Assembly: GCA_038850735.1 (NCBI GenBank)
Contig: JAWCLO010000003.1
Coordinates: 103,278-167,277, forward strand
DNA: 64,000 bases
Direction of reading: 5' to 3'
From: Methanomassiliicoccales archaeon
GTDB taxonomy: Archaea; Thermoplasmatota; Thermoplasmata; Methanomassiliicoccales; JACIVX01
Shown here: in pieces, positions 1 through 8,183 of the stretch
Layout: every line of letters starts with the position of its first letter
How positions within the stretch are numbered: position 1 is the first letter of the stretch
Program-made: the position numbers and the translations under genes
Notes under the pieces: model-generated
What the model saw: the letters and a program-made list of their open reading frames with translations, nothing else
Told to the model about the DNA's origin: nothing
The model's database searches: none

Positions 1-191
1 TTCGGCGGGCTAGGAGGTCCGAGGAGAATGAGATAGACCTCCACGTCCTTTCTAAGGTTGTGGGATAAGAAAAATGCTGAATTAATGCAGCGCAGAAGCA
101 CATCTAGACGCCCCGTGCCTCCCGTGAGATCGTCGAGCTTAAAATTGCCTGAGGTCGTGGCCCTGTGGCCGATGACAACGAATCTTCTCAT
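1..191 (-). CDS. trmY: tRNA pseudouridine(54) N1-methyltransferase TrmY, N-terminal part
   Basis: Partial gene; its 3' end lies outside the window. Translating the minus strand from the ATG at 191 gives a protein beginning [15 protein letters not shown], followed by [20 protein letters not shown] and [17 protein letters not shown]. This closely fits the N-terminus of archaeal TrmY, a SPOUT-fold SAM-dependent enzyme that methylates pseudouridine 54 in the tRNA T-loop. The start ATG overlaps the srp54 stop codon as ATGA, so the two are probably co-transcribed and translationally coupled. About 63 codons are visible, roughly a third of the usual length. The family call rests on recognised N-terminal motifs only. 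Confidence 0.85.
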   Translation of the reverse strand, partial: MRRFVVIGHRATTSGNFKLDDLTGGTGRLDVLLRCINSAFFLSHNLRKDVEVYLILLGPPSPP

Positions 192-1528
192 TCCTGCACC
201 TCAAGATCGCTCGATTGCAGCTGTTTCAGAAGCTGCTTTCTCAGCTTTCTATTACCGAGAAATCCCTTTACCGCTTTCTTTGACATGTTATACTGTTTCA
301 GCAGCTCCCTCACATCTTTTGGATCAGCGCCCGATCCTCTTGCAATCCTCATGATCCTTGAGGATTTGATGATCTTTGGATCTTCGAGCTCCTCCTCTGT
401 CATCGAGTCCATGATGACTCTGTATTTCCACAACCTGTGCTGCGATTCCTCAATGTTCACTTTATCAGACAGACCAGGCATACCTGGAAGCATGGAAACG
501 AGCTTTTTCAGCGGACCCATGCTGTTCACCATCTTGATCTGTTCGTACATCTCTTTAAGTGTGAAGCGACCGCTCATGATCTTCTTTGTGGTCTCGAGCG
601 CCTGCTCTTCTGTCATCGTTTCCTTTGCCGTTTCGATGAGCGCTTTGATATCGCCCATGCCAAGCAGCCTTGATACAAAGCGCGCAGGATCGAAGGGCTC
701 GAGATCTTCGAGATGCTCCCCAGTTCCTATGAAAACTATCGGTGCTTTTGTCTGCGACACCGCGCTGAGTGCGCCGCCACCTTTAGCTGTGCCATCGAGC
801 TTCGTTAATATGACGCTCGTGATGCCGACAGCATCGTGAAACGCTTTCGCCTGAGGACCTGCTTGCTGGCCTGTAGCGGCATCGAGCACAAGAATTTTCT
901 CCTTTGGTTCTGCAACCGCAGCAACCTCCTTTATTTCTCTGATGAGGTCGTCTTCGAGTGAGTGCCTTCCTGAGGTATCGATGATGATGACGTTCGTTCC
1001 TGCAAACTGCCTCATTCCTTCCTTTACAATCTTCACGGCATTCTTCTCTTCGGGATTTCCATAAACGGGGACGCCGATTTTCTCGCCAATCTGCTTCAAC
1101 TGGTCGTATGCGGCTGGTCTGTGGACATCAGCAGCGATAAGACCTACTCTTAACCCTTTCTTGTGAAAATACCTTGCAATCTTCCCCGCGGTGGTCGTCT
1201 TTCCTTGGCCGTAGAGGCCTACCATCATAATAACCTGATCGGCGAGCGGCAGCGTTTTCGACTCGCCAAGCAGCTTTACAAGCTCTTCATAGATGATCTT
1301 GATGACGTGCTCTCTAGAGCTCATGCCGGGGGCCGGCTTTTCTGTGAGCGCCCGCCGCTCCACTTCTTTCGTGATTTCAAGCACGAGCTTGACGTTCACA
1401 TCAGCTTGCAACAGCGCTCGCTGAATGTCTTTGTTCACATCTTTCACAAGCGCGCTGTCAACGTTGCTCGAATTGGCAATTTTTTTAAGCGCGTCTCTCA
1501 GTGATCGTCCAAGTCCCTCCAGAACCAT
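188..1528 (-). CDS. srp54: Signal recognition particle 54 kDa protein (SRP54)
   Basis: GTPase of the signal recognition particle, which binds signal peptides on ribosomes and delivers them to FtsY at the membrane. The 446 residues match the usual archaeal length. The N domain spans about residues 1-95. The G domain follows, with P-loop [13 protein letters not shown] (104-116), [13 protein letters not shown] (132-144), DTSGR (184-188), DAATGQQA and [11 protein letters not shown] (near 242). The methionine-rich M domain covers about 300-430 and includes LPGMPG. A Shine-Dalgarno-like AGGTG lies seven bases before the ATG at 1528. The gene is followed by trmY with a 4-nt overlap. Its RNA partner, the SRP RNA, is encoded at 24.3 kb in this window. 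Confidence 0.97.
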   Translation of the reverse strand: MVLEGLGRSLRDALKKIANSSNVDSALVKDVNKDIQRALLQADVNVKLVLEITKEVERRALTEKPAPGMSSREHVIKIIYEELVKLLGESKTLPLADQVIMMVGLYGQGKTTTAGKIARYFHKKGLRVGLIAADVHRPAAYDQLKQIGEKIGVPVYGNPEEKNAVKIVKEGMRQFAGTNVIIIDTSGRHSLEDDLIREIKEVAAVAEPKEKILVLDAATGQQAGPQAKAFHDAVGITSVILTKLDGTAKGGGALSAVSQTKAPIVFIGTGEHLEDLEPFDPARFVSRLLGMGDIKALIETAKETMTEEQALETTKKIMSGRFTLKEMYEQIKMVNSMGPLKKLVSMLPGMPGLSDKVNIEESQHRLWKYRVIMDSMTEEELEDPKIIKSSRIMRIARGSGADPKDVRELLKQYNMSKKAVKGFLGNRKLRKQLLKQLQSSDLEVQE

Positions 1529-1625
1529 CGGGATGCACCTGCTCTATCGAATACCGTAATTCTATTAATTCTTGTTGGAGGGTAATTTGAGAACTTTCTT
1601 CATAGCAGTGCTCAACGGTGAAAGC

Positions 1626-1730
1626 AAAAAAGGGATGGGAAGGGCTAGCCTTGTCAGAAGGGATGGGATGCACTCTAACAACTAGCCCAGTATTCCCGTT
1701 CTCTTTTATGAGAGTAATACTATTTAAGAT
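1626..1730 (-). promoter_or_regulatory. srp54 promoter and structured leader with hairpin and U-tract
   Basis: Read on the minus strand, a TATA-like ATCTTAAATA (1730-1721) predicts a start near 1699. Just downstream is a long hairpin: outer arms GGGCTAG and CTAGCCC (1688-1682 and 1648-1642), and inner arms TCTAACAA/TTGTCAGA as written on the plus strand (1674-1681 and 1651-1658, one mismatch). The loop (1659-1673) carries most of an 18-nt sequence repeated upstream of ftsZ. Six U residues (1631-1626) follow ten bases after the stem. This could be an attenuator, a short stable RNA of about 70 nt, or simply a structured 5' UTR about 170 nt long. The structure is seen in the sequence; the function is inferred. 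Confidence 0.5.
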
Positions 1731-1827
1731 TTTTGATGATTAACACTGTATCACACACCTTATAGTCGATCTGAAAAGCGATCAAACAGTATGACTCTGA
1801 CACGAATATCTAGATAGAACCAGATCT

Positions 1828-2697
1828 TTAGAGGTATCCTGATTTCTGAAGGGCCATGATGTCCTCCGTGCTCAATTTTTCTCCCCTCTTGAAGCGCTCG
1901 AAAATTTCTTCGGCCATCTTCATCGCAGAAGACTCCTCTTTCTTCTTGCGTGCTTTTCTCGCTTTCTGCTTCAATCCCGTGATGATCTTATCGTAATCGT
2001 GAACCTGCTTAATGCATTCGATGTGCTTTCTGTGTTCTTCGTCCGCCTTTAGCTTGGTTTCGATGAATTTCTCTTGCGCCTCGTCCGCCTCTTTGCGCAG
2101 CTTGTCCGCCTGCTCATAGAGTTCTATCATCTTATCGTGGGCCTCTTGAGCCTTCTCCGCCAATTCTGCAACCATTTTGTGATACATTTCTGCCTTTTCC
2201 CTTGCTTCCTTCAATTCCTTGACGGCGTTCTTAATCTCCAAATTTTGCTCAAGCGCCTTTTCTCTTTCTCTGATTTGCGCCTGGACTTGGGAGATCATTT
2301 CGATGAGCTCTCTCTCCTTTTCAGGCGTGAGAACGGAAGTCATCTGTTTAAATTCAAGGTTTTTTAGCTCCCTCTTGAGCCTAGAAATAGGTGGCCCATT
2401 TTTCGGCAAATTTTCTTTCTTGAGTTTTGTAACCTTTTCATTGAGCTCGCTTACTTTTTTATTCCAGATATCCCTGTTCTCCTTTGCTTCTTTTACCTGC
2501 GCGTTCAGAGAATCGCGCATTTCCCTGTACTTCGAAGCCTCCTCGACGAGCTCTTTTACTTTTGAGTTCAACTGATCTCTTTTTTCTACCCACTCCTTCG
2601 TCTTTTCATTAAGCTCGTCACGAAGCCGCCGATGCCTTTCTGCCTCAGTATTCGCAATTTGCCGTTTGTTCTCGAGCTCCTCCAGGAGTTCTGTCAT
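1828..2697 (-). CDS. Coiled-coil protein, COG1340-like
   Basis: A 289-residue, highly charged protein predicted to be almost entirely coiled coil, with long runs rich in E, K, R, L and A and no membrane segment. A proline break (LPKNGPPISRLKREL) near residue 95 separates two coiled-coil halves. A short C-terminal tail (FERFKRGEKLSTEDIMALQKSGYL, here split: FKRGEKLSTED, then IMALQKSGYL) looks globular. Composition and layout match the uncharacterised archaeal coiled-coil family COG1340, whose role is unknown. I chose the ATG at 2697 because family members open with M-x-ELLEELE; an in-frame ATG at 2739 sits about 23 bases from a TATA-like ATTATAAG and could be a leaderless alternative. Confidence 0.75.
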   Translation of the reverse strand: MTELLEELENKRQIANTEAERHRRLRDELNEKTKEWVEKRDQLNSKVKELVEEASKYREMRDSLNAQVKEAKENRDIWNKKVSELNEKVTKLKKENLPKNGPPISRLKRELKNLEFKQMTSVLTPEKERELIEMISQVQAQIREREKALEQNLEIKNAVKELKEAREKAEMYHKMVAELAEKAQEAHDKMIELYEQADKLRKEADEAQEKFIETKLKADEEHRKHIECIKQVHDYDKIITGLKQKARKARKKKEESSAMKMAEEIFERFKRGEKLSTEDIMALQKSGYL

Positions 2698-2739
2698 AAA
2701 GCCACACTCAACCAACCAAATGTACGGGTAAGACGGCAT

Positions 2740-3063
2740 CGAGATAATGACTTTTCCTTATAATCCTTTCGCCACATGCGGAATCTGGAAAACTCTCCGA
2801 GGAAACTGCTCTCCGTTGCTTTTGCACTTTTATAAGAACAAAATAGTTACATAGCCTATCAGAATATGGATACTGTTCATTCTAATGCATTGCTAAAGGA
2901 TACGGCAGTATCTCCTTCCTCCTAGGACAAAACACTCTTCCAATGATTGGAAGGTTCTTTATTTCTCATTAACTAGCATATGGGTACCAGTTATTAAATC
3001 AATTTCATATACGGCACAAGAAAAAAGGGATAAGTGTGACAACCGATAGATCATCGCTAGATC
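2740..3063. other. Noncoding gap with a 17-bp perfect palindrome
   Basis: No convincing gene. It holds the promoter region of the coiled-coil gene (TATA-like element near 2757-2767, minus strand) and the 3' flank of the winged-helix gene. The perfect palindrome CTTCCAATGATTGGAAG at 2937-2953 (8-bp arms, 1-nt centre) could be an operator or part of a terminator; no clear U-tract follows it on the minus strand. Confidence 0.4.
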
Positions 3064-3462
3064 TCATTTTTCAAGGTCCTCGCAATCACCATCATCGAGC
3101 GATCTGAATTCGATGTCGTGCCATTCATCACCATACCTGTTTCCGCCTTCTGATCTCACTTGGAATTTCACGCGGAATTTGCCATTCTCATAAAAGAGAT
3201 AGGCATTCTTGAGGGTCGACTTGTAAAAACCTACTCTCTTCCCGGACTGCGTGAGCTTTCTCTCCGTGCACTCAAGAAGTCCAACGTTTTGCAGGTCTCT
3301 AATTCTGCGGTAACAGGCGGCGATGGGAATCCCAAATTTTTCTGAAATTTCCTGCGCTGACCTCGAAATCCTCGCTGTTGCTACGAGAATTTTTATCGCA
3401 TATTCATCTGTCAGTAGCTGCGAGGTTTTCAGAAGGTCTATGTTGCTCCCCTCCGCACGCAT
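3064..3462 (-). CDS. Winged-helix transcriptional regulator (ArsR/MarR-like)
   Basis: A 132-residue protein with an N-terminal winged helix-turn-helix: DEYAIKILVATARISRSAQE, then ISEKFGIPIAACYRRIRDLQ, then VGLLECTERKLTQSGKR. The helix 'SAQEISEKFGIPIAACYRRI' is the recognition unit. The C-terminal part (LKNAYLFYENGKFRVKFQV) looks like a beta-rich sensor or dimerisation domain. An in-frame start exists at 3522 but adds a hydrophobic stretch unlike the family, so I use the ATG at 3462. It lies downstream of, and on the same strand as, the GvpD/KaiC-like ATPase, separated by a region rich in inverted repeats. The ligand is unknown. Confidence 0.75.
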   Translation of the reverse strand: MRAEGSNIDLLKTSQLLTDEYAIKILVATARISRSAQEISEKFGIPIAACYRRIRDLQNVGLLECTERKLTQSGKRVGFYKSTLKNAYLFYENGKFRVKFQVRSEGGNRYGDEWHDIEFRSLDDGDCEDLEK

Positions 3463-3527
3463 TTTGATCGAGTATCCTGAAACAAATATGACCGTGAAGA
3501 TAAAACATTTTTTATTCAGCATCTTTA

Positions 3528-3607
3528 GATTACGGTAATCTCAGCTTACTTCAGTAATCGAAACTCATAAAATCGCATTCTCACTTCAACTTTATGGAGA
3601 AGTGAGA
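3528..3607 (-). promoter_or_regulatory. Cluster of palindromes upstream of the winged-helix gene
   Basis: GATTACGGTAATC at 3528-3540 is a perfect 6-1-6 palindrome, and a further half site GTAATC lies at 3554-3559. A longer inverted repeat has 9-bp arms TCTCACTTC (3579-3587) and GAAGTGAGA (3599-3607) around an 11-nt spacer. On the minus strand these sit upstream of a TATA-like stretch near 3500 that would serve the winged-helix gene. Autoregulatory operators are a reasonable inference; the long inverted repeat could instead end the transcript of the ATPase gene. Confidence 0.4.
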
Positions 3608-3804
3608 TATTCATATCAGTGTATCCAGATTCAAAAAGTAGTCAACAGTCCTTATGGAATGCGTTGTTACTTATTCTAGGAAAACTACAAAATTCAAATT
3701 CCAGCTTCTTCCAGAATTTTCGATATGCACACGCAAAATTCATCGAGTCCAAAAAATGTTAAATGCGATCGACCAGAATGTGCATGTAGACGGCTAAATT
3801 GCAA

Positions 3805-5397
3805 TCAAATGATCGGCAGAAGTCTAAGAATCGGAACTCTCTCGGATTCTTCGAATTCGATCGCAAAATAAGGTGTGTGCGGCTTGATGCCAGAGAATAC
3901 GATTGTGCCATCAATGTTCTCGAATTGGACGTGCACCTGGGATTGATGCGCCAAGGCAGAAAGTGATGCCGACTTATCGGTAGCCTCTGCAATCACAATG
4001 TTGTTGTGGCGCCTCATTCTCTCGATAAATGAGTGCATCTGGCGCATCACATCGTTCCCATACTGCGCCTCCAACGCATCACAACCGAGCAAAGCGACAA
4101 AGGGATTGAGTGCGGCTGAAAGACCGTAAGTAATGGAGTCCCACCTGAAATCGTTGGCCGCGTCATTCCCCTCGATTGTACTCACGAAGGAACATCTCTC
4201 ATCCCCCGCCAGTGTGAGGATCCTCAAGCATCCCGAAATAGCATCCGAAGGAACACCCCATCGCATTTGCCGTTCAAGTGCTGTGCAATCAACTGATTGC
4301 AGGGGGTACCACACGACGCCTCTCTTCTTTAAAAGAAAATCGAATACGAGAAGCAGGTCAACAACCCTAATGAAATCCGGTGGCACATCTGGGCCAATTT
4401 CCATCAGTACGAGCCCGCCTCGAGGCAGACCCCCAATGACTCTGTCTATATCGCTACTTCCTGCTGATACTCTCTTCTCATTGGGATCCTCAACTGGTAG
4501 ATGCTTCCTGATGCTTTCCGGTCTGATGATCTCGGTCTCTCCGAATGCCTTCAAGCGCCCGTCTGCGAGCGTAAAGAGGTAGCGCCATCTCACTATGCTC
4601 GAGCCCCTCAACTTTTCAATAACTAGATACCTTAGCCTTCTTCCCTTTCTTTCCTCACTCTTAAGTATGACAACGCCATCGCCCAGATAGTCGATCTGGG
4701 TTTTCCCAGCGCTTTCGAGGACGTAAATGACATTGGTTCCTGAGTGATCTACAAGGTCCTTCTGAAGCGTGTTAACGATCCTGTTCGACTGGATTCCATA
4801 CTTTTCTGAGAGGCCGTCAATGCTATCGATGATCACGAGTGTTCTCCTTGGAAGATTGGATTCTGCAAGATCGTAAGCGAGTTCAAGCTCAGGAAGCAAC
4901 GTACCAAGGTCAAGTATGATCGACCCGTCCACGAACTCAGCGCTGCCCGTCTCACCTTCTTCCGCGATCTCCCCAGATTCGATTTGACCTTCGAGTTTTT
5001 GAAGTTCTGATCGCACAACCGTCGGAACTGATTCGGAGCGCGAAAGAACTTTAAGAAGTTCCATCGCGGCTCTCAGCGTCGCATCTTTCCTACATTCTTC
5101 CTTTTCTGCGACCGGGACATGCGTTTTCTTCAGGAATGTCCTGCTCGCCCTAAGAATGCTGTCCCTTCTCGTCCTTTCTCTCAGCCAAGGAAATTGGCGG
5201 TAAAGGGCATCATCAGAGACCCTCGATGACAGATAATAATTGGCCTGCTCTTCCATAAGTTCCTCGACAATTTGAAGTGCCATCGTAGTCTTTCCTGTTC
5301 CCGCCTCTCCTTTAATGATGAGGGAATGACCTCCCTCTGCTCTTAGGAAATCAAGGATTTCCCTTGGAATCCCTCTTGATTTTGTGTCTACAATCAA
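3805..5397 (-). CDS. GvpD/KaiC-like RecA-superfamily ATPase with two domains
   Basis: A 530-residue protein. The N-terminal domain has a Walker A motif GEAGTGKTT (about 30-38) and a Walker B strand TLVIIDSID (186-194), as in the KaiC/RadA branch of RecA ATPases and the P-loop domain of GvpD. A second domain begins near residue 312 with SSDIDRVIGGLPRGGLVLME, the usual KaiC entry, but the GxxGxGKT loop is replaced by IGPDVPP, so this half should not bind ATP in the usual way. Between them is a poorly conserved stretch rich in E and S. No gas-vesicle genes are nearby, so a gas-vesicle role is unlikely; archaeal KaiC-like proteins often act in signalling. A winged-helix regulator follows on the same strand. 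Confidence 0.7.
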   Translation of the reverse strand: MIVDTKSRGIPREILDFLRAEGGHSLIIKGEAGTGKTTMALQIVEELMEEQANYYLSSRVSDDALYRQFPWLRERTRRDSILRASRTFLKKTHVPVAEKEECRKDATLRAAMELLKVLSRSESVPTVVRSELQKLEGQIESGEIAEEGETGSAEFVDGSIILDLGTLLPELELAYDLAESNLPRRTLVIIDSIDGLSEKYGIQSNRIVNTLQKDLVDHSGTNVIYVLESAGKTQIDYLGDGVVILKSEERKGRRLRYLVIEKLRGSSIVRWRYLFTLADGRLKAFGETEIIRPESIRKHLPVEDPNEKRVSAGSSDIDRVIGGLPRGGLVLMEIGPDVPPDFIRVVDLLLVFDFLLKKRGVVWYPLQSVDCTALERQMRWGVPSDAISGCLRILTLAGDERCSFVSTIEGNDAANDFRWDSITYGLSAALNPFVALLGCDALEAQYGNDVMRQMHSFIERMRRHNNIVIAEATDKSASLSALAHQSQVHVQFENIDGTIVFSGIKPHTPYFAIEFEESERVPILRLLPII

Positions 5398-5697
5398 TCC
5401 AAACGCCTGGTAGAGATATTGATGGGACTTCTTTTAAGCATTTTTCGATCGCGCTTAATCGGATTTCTGAAAATTGCATATAGTAAACATGATAACTATT
5501 CCGAAATGCCGTTGGTCATTTCAATTGGTTGCCTCAATGAAAGATTAATAACAACAAATCATTATCTCTTATCAACAAACGCCATGGTTTGTACAACCCG
5601 ATTTCCCGGATTTATCCCCCTGAAGAAAAAAGTGATGAGTCGCGAAGATCATGCGGGGATATTCCCTTAAATATCTGAAGATTCGAGGAATGATTCA
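5398..5697. other. Divergent intergenic region upstream of purB
   Basis: Separates the minus-strand ATPase gene from plus-strand purB. A TATA-like CTTAAATA near 5668-5675 and GAGG close to the purB ATG would drive purB. A possible 83-codon reading frame at 5419-5670 has no recognisable similarity and I do not treat it as a gene. Confidence 0.4.
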
Positions 5698-7056
5698 ATG
5701 TTGCTGTGCCCCCTTGACTACCGCTATGGGCGGAAGGCCATGAAGTCGATTTTCAGTGAGGAGAACAGGCTGAGAATGCAGCTTTTGGTCGAAGCCTCTT
5801 TGGCCAAAGCCCATGCTCGTGTCGGCAATATTCCAGAAGATATGGCTAAAATCATCGTTAGCTGCGCTACATTAGATTGCGTCAAATTAGACAGGGTAAA
5901 AGCAATTGAGTTGGAGACGAAGCACGATATTATGGCGATGGTCAGGGCGCTCGCAGAAGCCTGCGGTGACGCGGGAAAGTATGTCCACCTCGGTGCAACA
6001 TCTAATGACATTATCGATACGGCGACCGCACTGCAAATGAAGGAAGCGCTTGGAATCATCGAAAAGGATCTCGTAGAGTTGATCGAGATTTTTGCCAAAC
6101 TCGCAAAAAAACACAGGACGACAGTCATGGTCGGGAGGACGCACGGTCAGTTCGCCGTACCGACGACCTTCGGATTCAAAGTCGCCGGCTACTTGATGGA
6201 AATGATGAGACACTACGAGCGGCTTACTGACATTAAGAAGCGGGTATGCGTTGGCAAGATGTCTGGCGCTGTAGGAACTGGAGCAGCCCTGGGCTCTAAA
6301 TTCTTTGAAATCCAGGAAGATGTCATGCGCGATCTTGGGCTCGAGTTTGAGGAAGCGGCGACTCAAATTGTGTGCAGGGATCGGTATGCTGAACTCATCT
6401 GTCTCATGGCTCAGATATGCACTTCCTGCGAGAGGTATGCGACCGAAGTGAGGAATCTCCAGCGTTCGGAGATACAGGAAGTAGCTGAGGCGTTCGATGT
6501 TGAAAAGCAAATAGGCAGCTCGACGATGGCGCAGAAGAAAAATCCAGTGGTGTCGGAGAATATCTGCGGCCTCGCAAGGATCGTGAGATCATTTGTTGTT
6601 CCATCGTTTGAAAACATGATCCTATGGCACGAGCGAGACTTGACAAATTCGAGCGCGGAGCGGTTCATCCTTCCGCACGTGCTTGTGCTCACCGATGATA
6701 TACTGGCGAAGACCACAGATGTCTTTGCGCATCTGATAGTCAGATCGGATAAAATGAAAGAAAACTTGGAGAAATCGAAGGGACTCATCATGGCCGAAGC
6801 AGTCATGATCGAGCTGGTGCGTCGCGGTATGGGGCGGCAGGAGGCACACGCACTCGTGAGGGAATGCAGCCTTGAAGCTGAAGAAAAAGGTGTTCATCTG
6901 AAAAAGGCTTTGCTTTCTCGGAAGGAGATACGATCTCTTATTGATGAAAAGGAGCTAGATCGGGTGATGGCGCCTGAGAATTATTTGGGGAAAGCGCCCG
7001 AGATCGTGGACCGTGTAGTTAAGACGGCGGAACAATTCCTCAGCAAACTGGTATAG
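5698..7056 (+). CDS. purB: Adenylosuccinate lyase
   Basis: Cleaves SAICAR to AICAR and adenylosuccinate to AMP, both releasing fumarate, in purine synthesis. The 452 residues match the fumarase/aspartase superfamily. Visible motifs are CPLDYRYG at the N-terminus, HDIMAMVRALAE, the substrate-binding GATSNDIIDTA, the catalytic-histidine segment GRTHGQFAVPTTFG, and the signature GSSTMAQKKNPV. The signature normally reads SSxMPxKxNP; here alanine replaces the proline, as in some archaeal members. Start ATG at 5698 is preceded by GAGG. The gene stands alone, followed by tRNA-Ala on the same strand. Confidence 0.96.
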   Translation: MLLCPLDYRYGRKAMKSIFSEENRLRMQLLVEASLAKAHARVGNIPEDMAKIIVSCATLDCVKLDRVKAIELETKHDIMAMVRALAEACGDAGKYVHLGATSNDIIDTATALQMKEALGIIEKDLVELIEIFAKLAKKHRTTVMVGRTHGQFAVPTTFGFKVAGYLMEMMRHYERLTDIKKRVCVGKMSGAVGTGAALGSKFFEIQEDVMRDLGLEFEEAATQIVCRDRYAELICLMAQICTSCERYATEVRNLQRSEIQEVAEAFDVEKQIGSSTMAQKKNPVVSENICGLARIVRSFVVPSFENMILWHERDLTNSSAERFILPHVLVLTDDILAKTTDVFAHLIVRSDKMKENLEKSKGLIMAEAVMIELVRRGMGRQEAHALVRECSLEAEEKGVHLKKALLSRKEIRSLIDEKELDRVMAPENYLGKAPEIVDRVVKTAEQFLSKLV

Positions 7057-7153
7057 AGGAATTCATTACTTATTTATCGCAATGTTGGGCATAGAGATTT
7101 TTCAATTATTGATAGAGGAAAGCATTAAATTCGGGATTTTATTATGGGTTGCT

Positions 7154-7246
7154 GGGCCGATAGATCAGTGGAAGTGCATTGGTGCACCGCTATAGATCGC
7201 CGCCTTCGCAAGGCGGAGGCCGTGGGTTCAAATCCCACTCGGTCCA
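7154..7246 (+). tRNA. tRNA-Ala (anticodon CGC) with a predicted D-loop intron
   Basis: The acceptor stem is GGGCCGA (7154-7160) with TCGGTCC (7239-7245), discriminator A at 7246; CCA is not encoded. It contains the G3:U70 wobble pair that identifies tRNA-Ala. The anticodon stem CCGCC/GGCGG closes loop TTCGCAA, giving anticodon CGC for GCG codons. The T-arm is GTGGG-TTCAAAT-CCCAC. The D-stem is GATC/GATC, but the D-loop is 28 nt instead of 7-8, which a bulge-helix-bulge intron explains. Removing 21 nt leaves a normal 72-nt tRNA. A TATA-like TTAAAT about 30 bases upstream (near 7126) could be its promoter. Confidence 0.92.
7173..7193 (+). other. Predicted 21-nt intron in the D-loop of tRNA-Ala(CGC)
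   Basis: AGTGG (7167-7171) pairs with CCGCT (7187-7191) and TGCA (7175-7178) pairs with TGCA (7183-7186). This leaves 3-nt bulges AAG (7172-7174) and ATA (7192-7194) on opposite strands, next to the D-stem GATC pair: the bulge-helix-bulge form cut by archaeal tRNA endonuclease. The central helix has five pairs (canonical four) and contains one G-U. Cutting within the bulges to leave D-loop AGTGGAA gives intron 7173-7193; the exact ends may differ by one base. Confidence 0.65.
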
Positions 7247-8183
7247 CTAACAACGCTGGCTTTCTCAAAAAGTGCTCGACTTAGTGTGTTATCATTTCCT
7301 ATCAACTCGCCTTTCTCCTTTGAAACGATTAACGGGGGACTTGACTGATATGGCTACAATGTAAAATTTCCTAGATTCATTGAATCTCGATGTTAAATCC
7401 TCCCATTATGAAGAGTTAGATAAGAATGTTTTTGGTTTTAATATTATGTTATTCATAACATCATCGTTCAATATCAAGACAGCAAAAGGGGAGAGAATTA
7501 CCTGCGAAAGAGGGTGCGCAATAAATATACGATTGGCTTTCTGAAAGTAAGAGTAGAGTAGAATGATTGCCATCTCCTTGTCGGTGGGGGGTAGAGAAGT
7601 ACTATGGGCCCGAGGTCTGTGTTCTGAAATTTCTAGCTAGTGCCTTTAAAGTGAGAAATAAATTGCATATCTAAGATTCCTGGAAAAAAGTTCTTTGGGC
7701 ACGATGAGCATTCTTTTTGTGAATATACAAACCTGAATCCACCTACATTTTGTGCGTCTTGCAAACAGGAATCTTGTTCCATGATATTCTTACATGTTTG
7801 TAAGATGATCTTGGTTGATCAATAATGGCGCAAGTGAATACTCAAAAAATGCGTAGCCAGATTATTCAGTTTCATTAAGATGGCAAAAGAACCTCGTGAC
7901 CCAATCATCAAGAAGAAAACATTTTCGCTGACTTTAAAGCAGTCATGTTCTCATGTAGTCAAAGAAATTAAAATCTTGACAAGTTTCTATGGTGTTTGCG
8001 AAGACCAAACAGCGTATATGTTGTATATCATCAGAAAAATTGCGAATATCTCAATTTATCTCTCAGTTTCCAATAAAATTCGGATAACGTGCGCGAATCT
8101 GCTTATCAATTTTTTCCTCCTAGATGTTAAATATAAAAAGCGATCATACATTTGGCCTCAAGAGCATGGGGGTGCATACAGCA
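7247..8183. other. Long noncoding region between tRNA-Ala and the iron-sulfur gene cluster
   Basis: No convincing gene in over 900 bases. It contains two perfect inverted repeats: ATGTTAT-TC-ATAACAT (7446-7461) and TCTTACA-TGTT-TGTAAGA (7788-7805). A TATA-like TTAAATATAAAAA near 8126-8138 would drive the iron-sulfur cluster, with a start near 8157. The 103-codon reading frame at 7880-8191 has no recognisable features and overlaps that promoter, so it is probably not a gene. Confidence 0.45.

Noticed and set aside
1485..1673. 62-codon minus-strand frame ahead of srp54
   Set aside because: It spans the structured leader, overlaps srp54 in another frame and has no family features.
3805..5397. 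Gas-vesicle regulator GvpD in the strict sense
   Set aside because: No gvpA or other gas-vesicle genes are nearby, and the second domain is typical of broader KaiC-like proteins.
5419..5670. 83-codon frame upstream of purB
   Set aside because: No recognisable features, and it lies over the purB promoter region.
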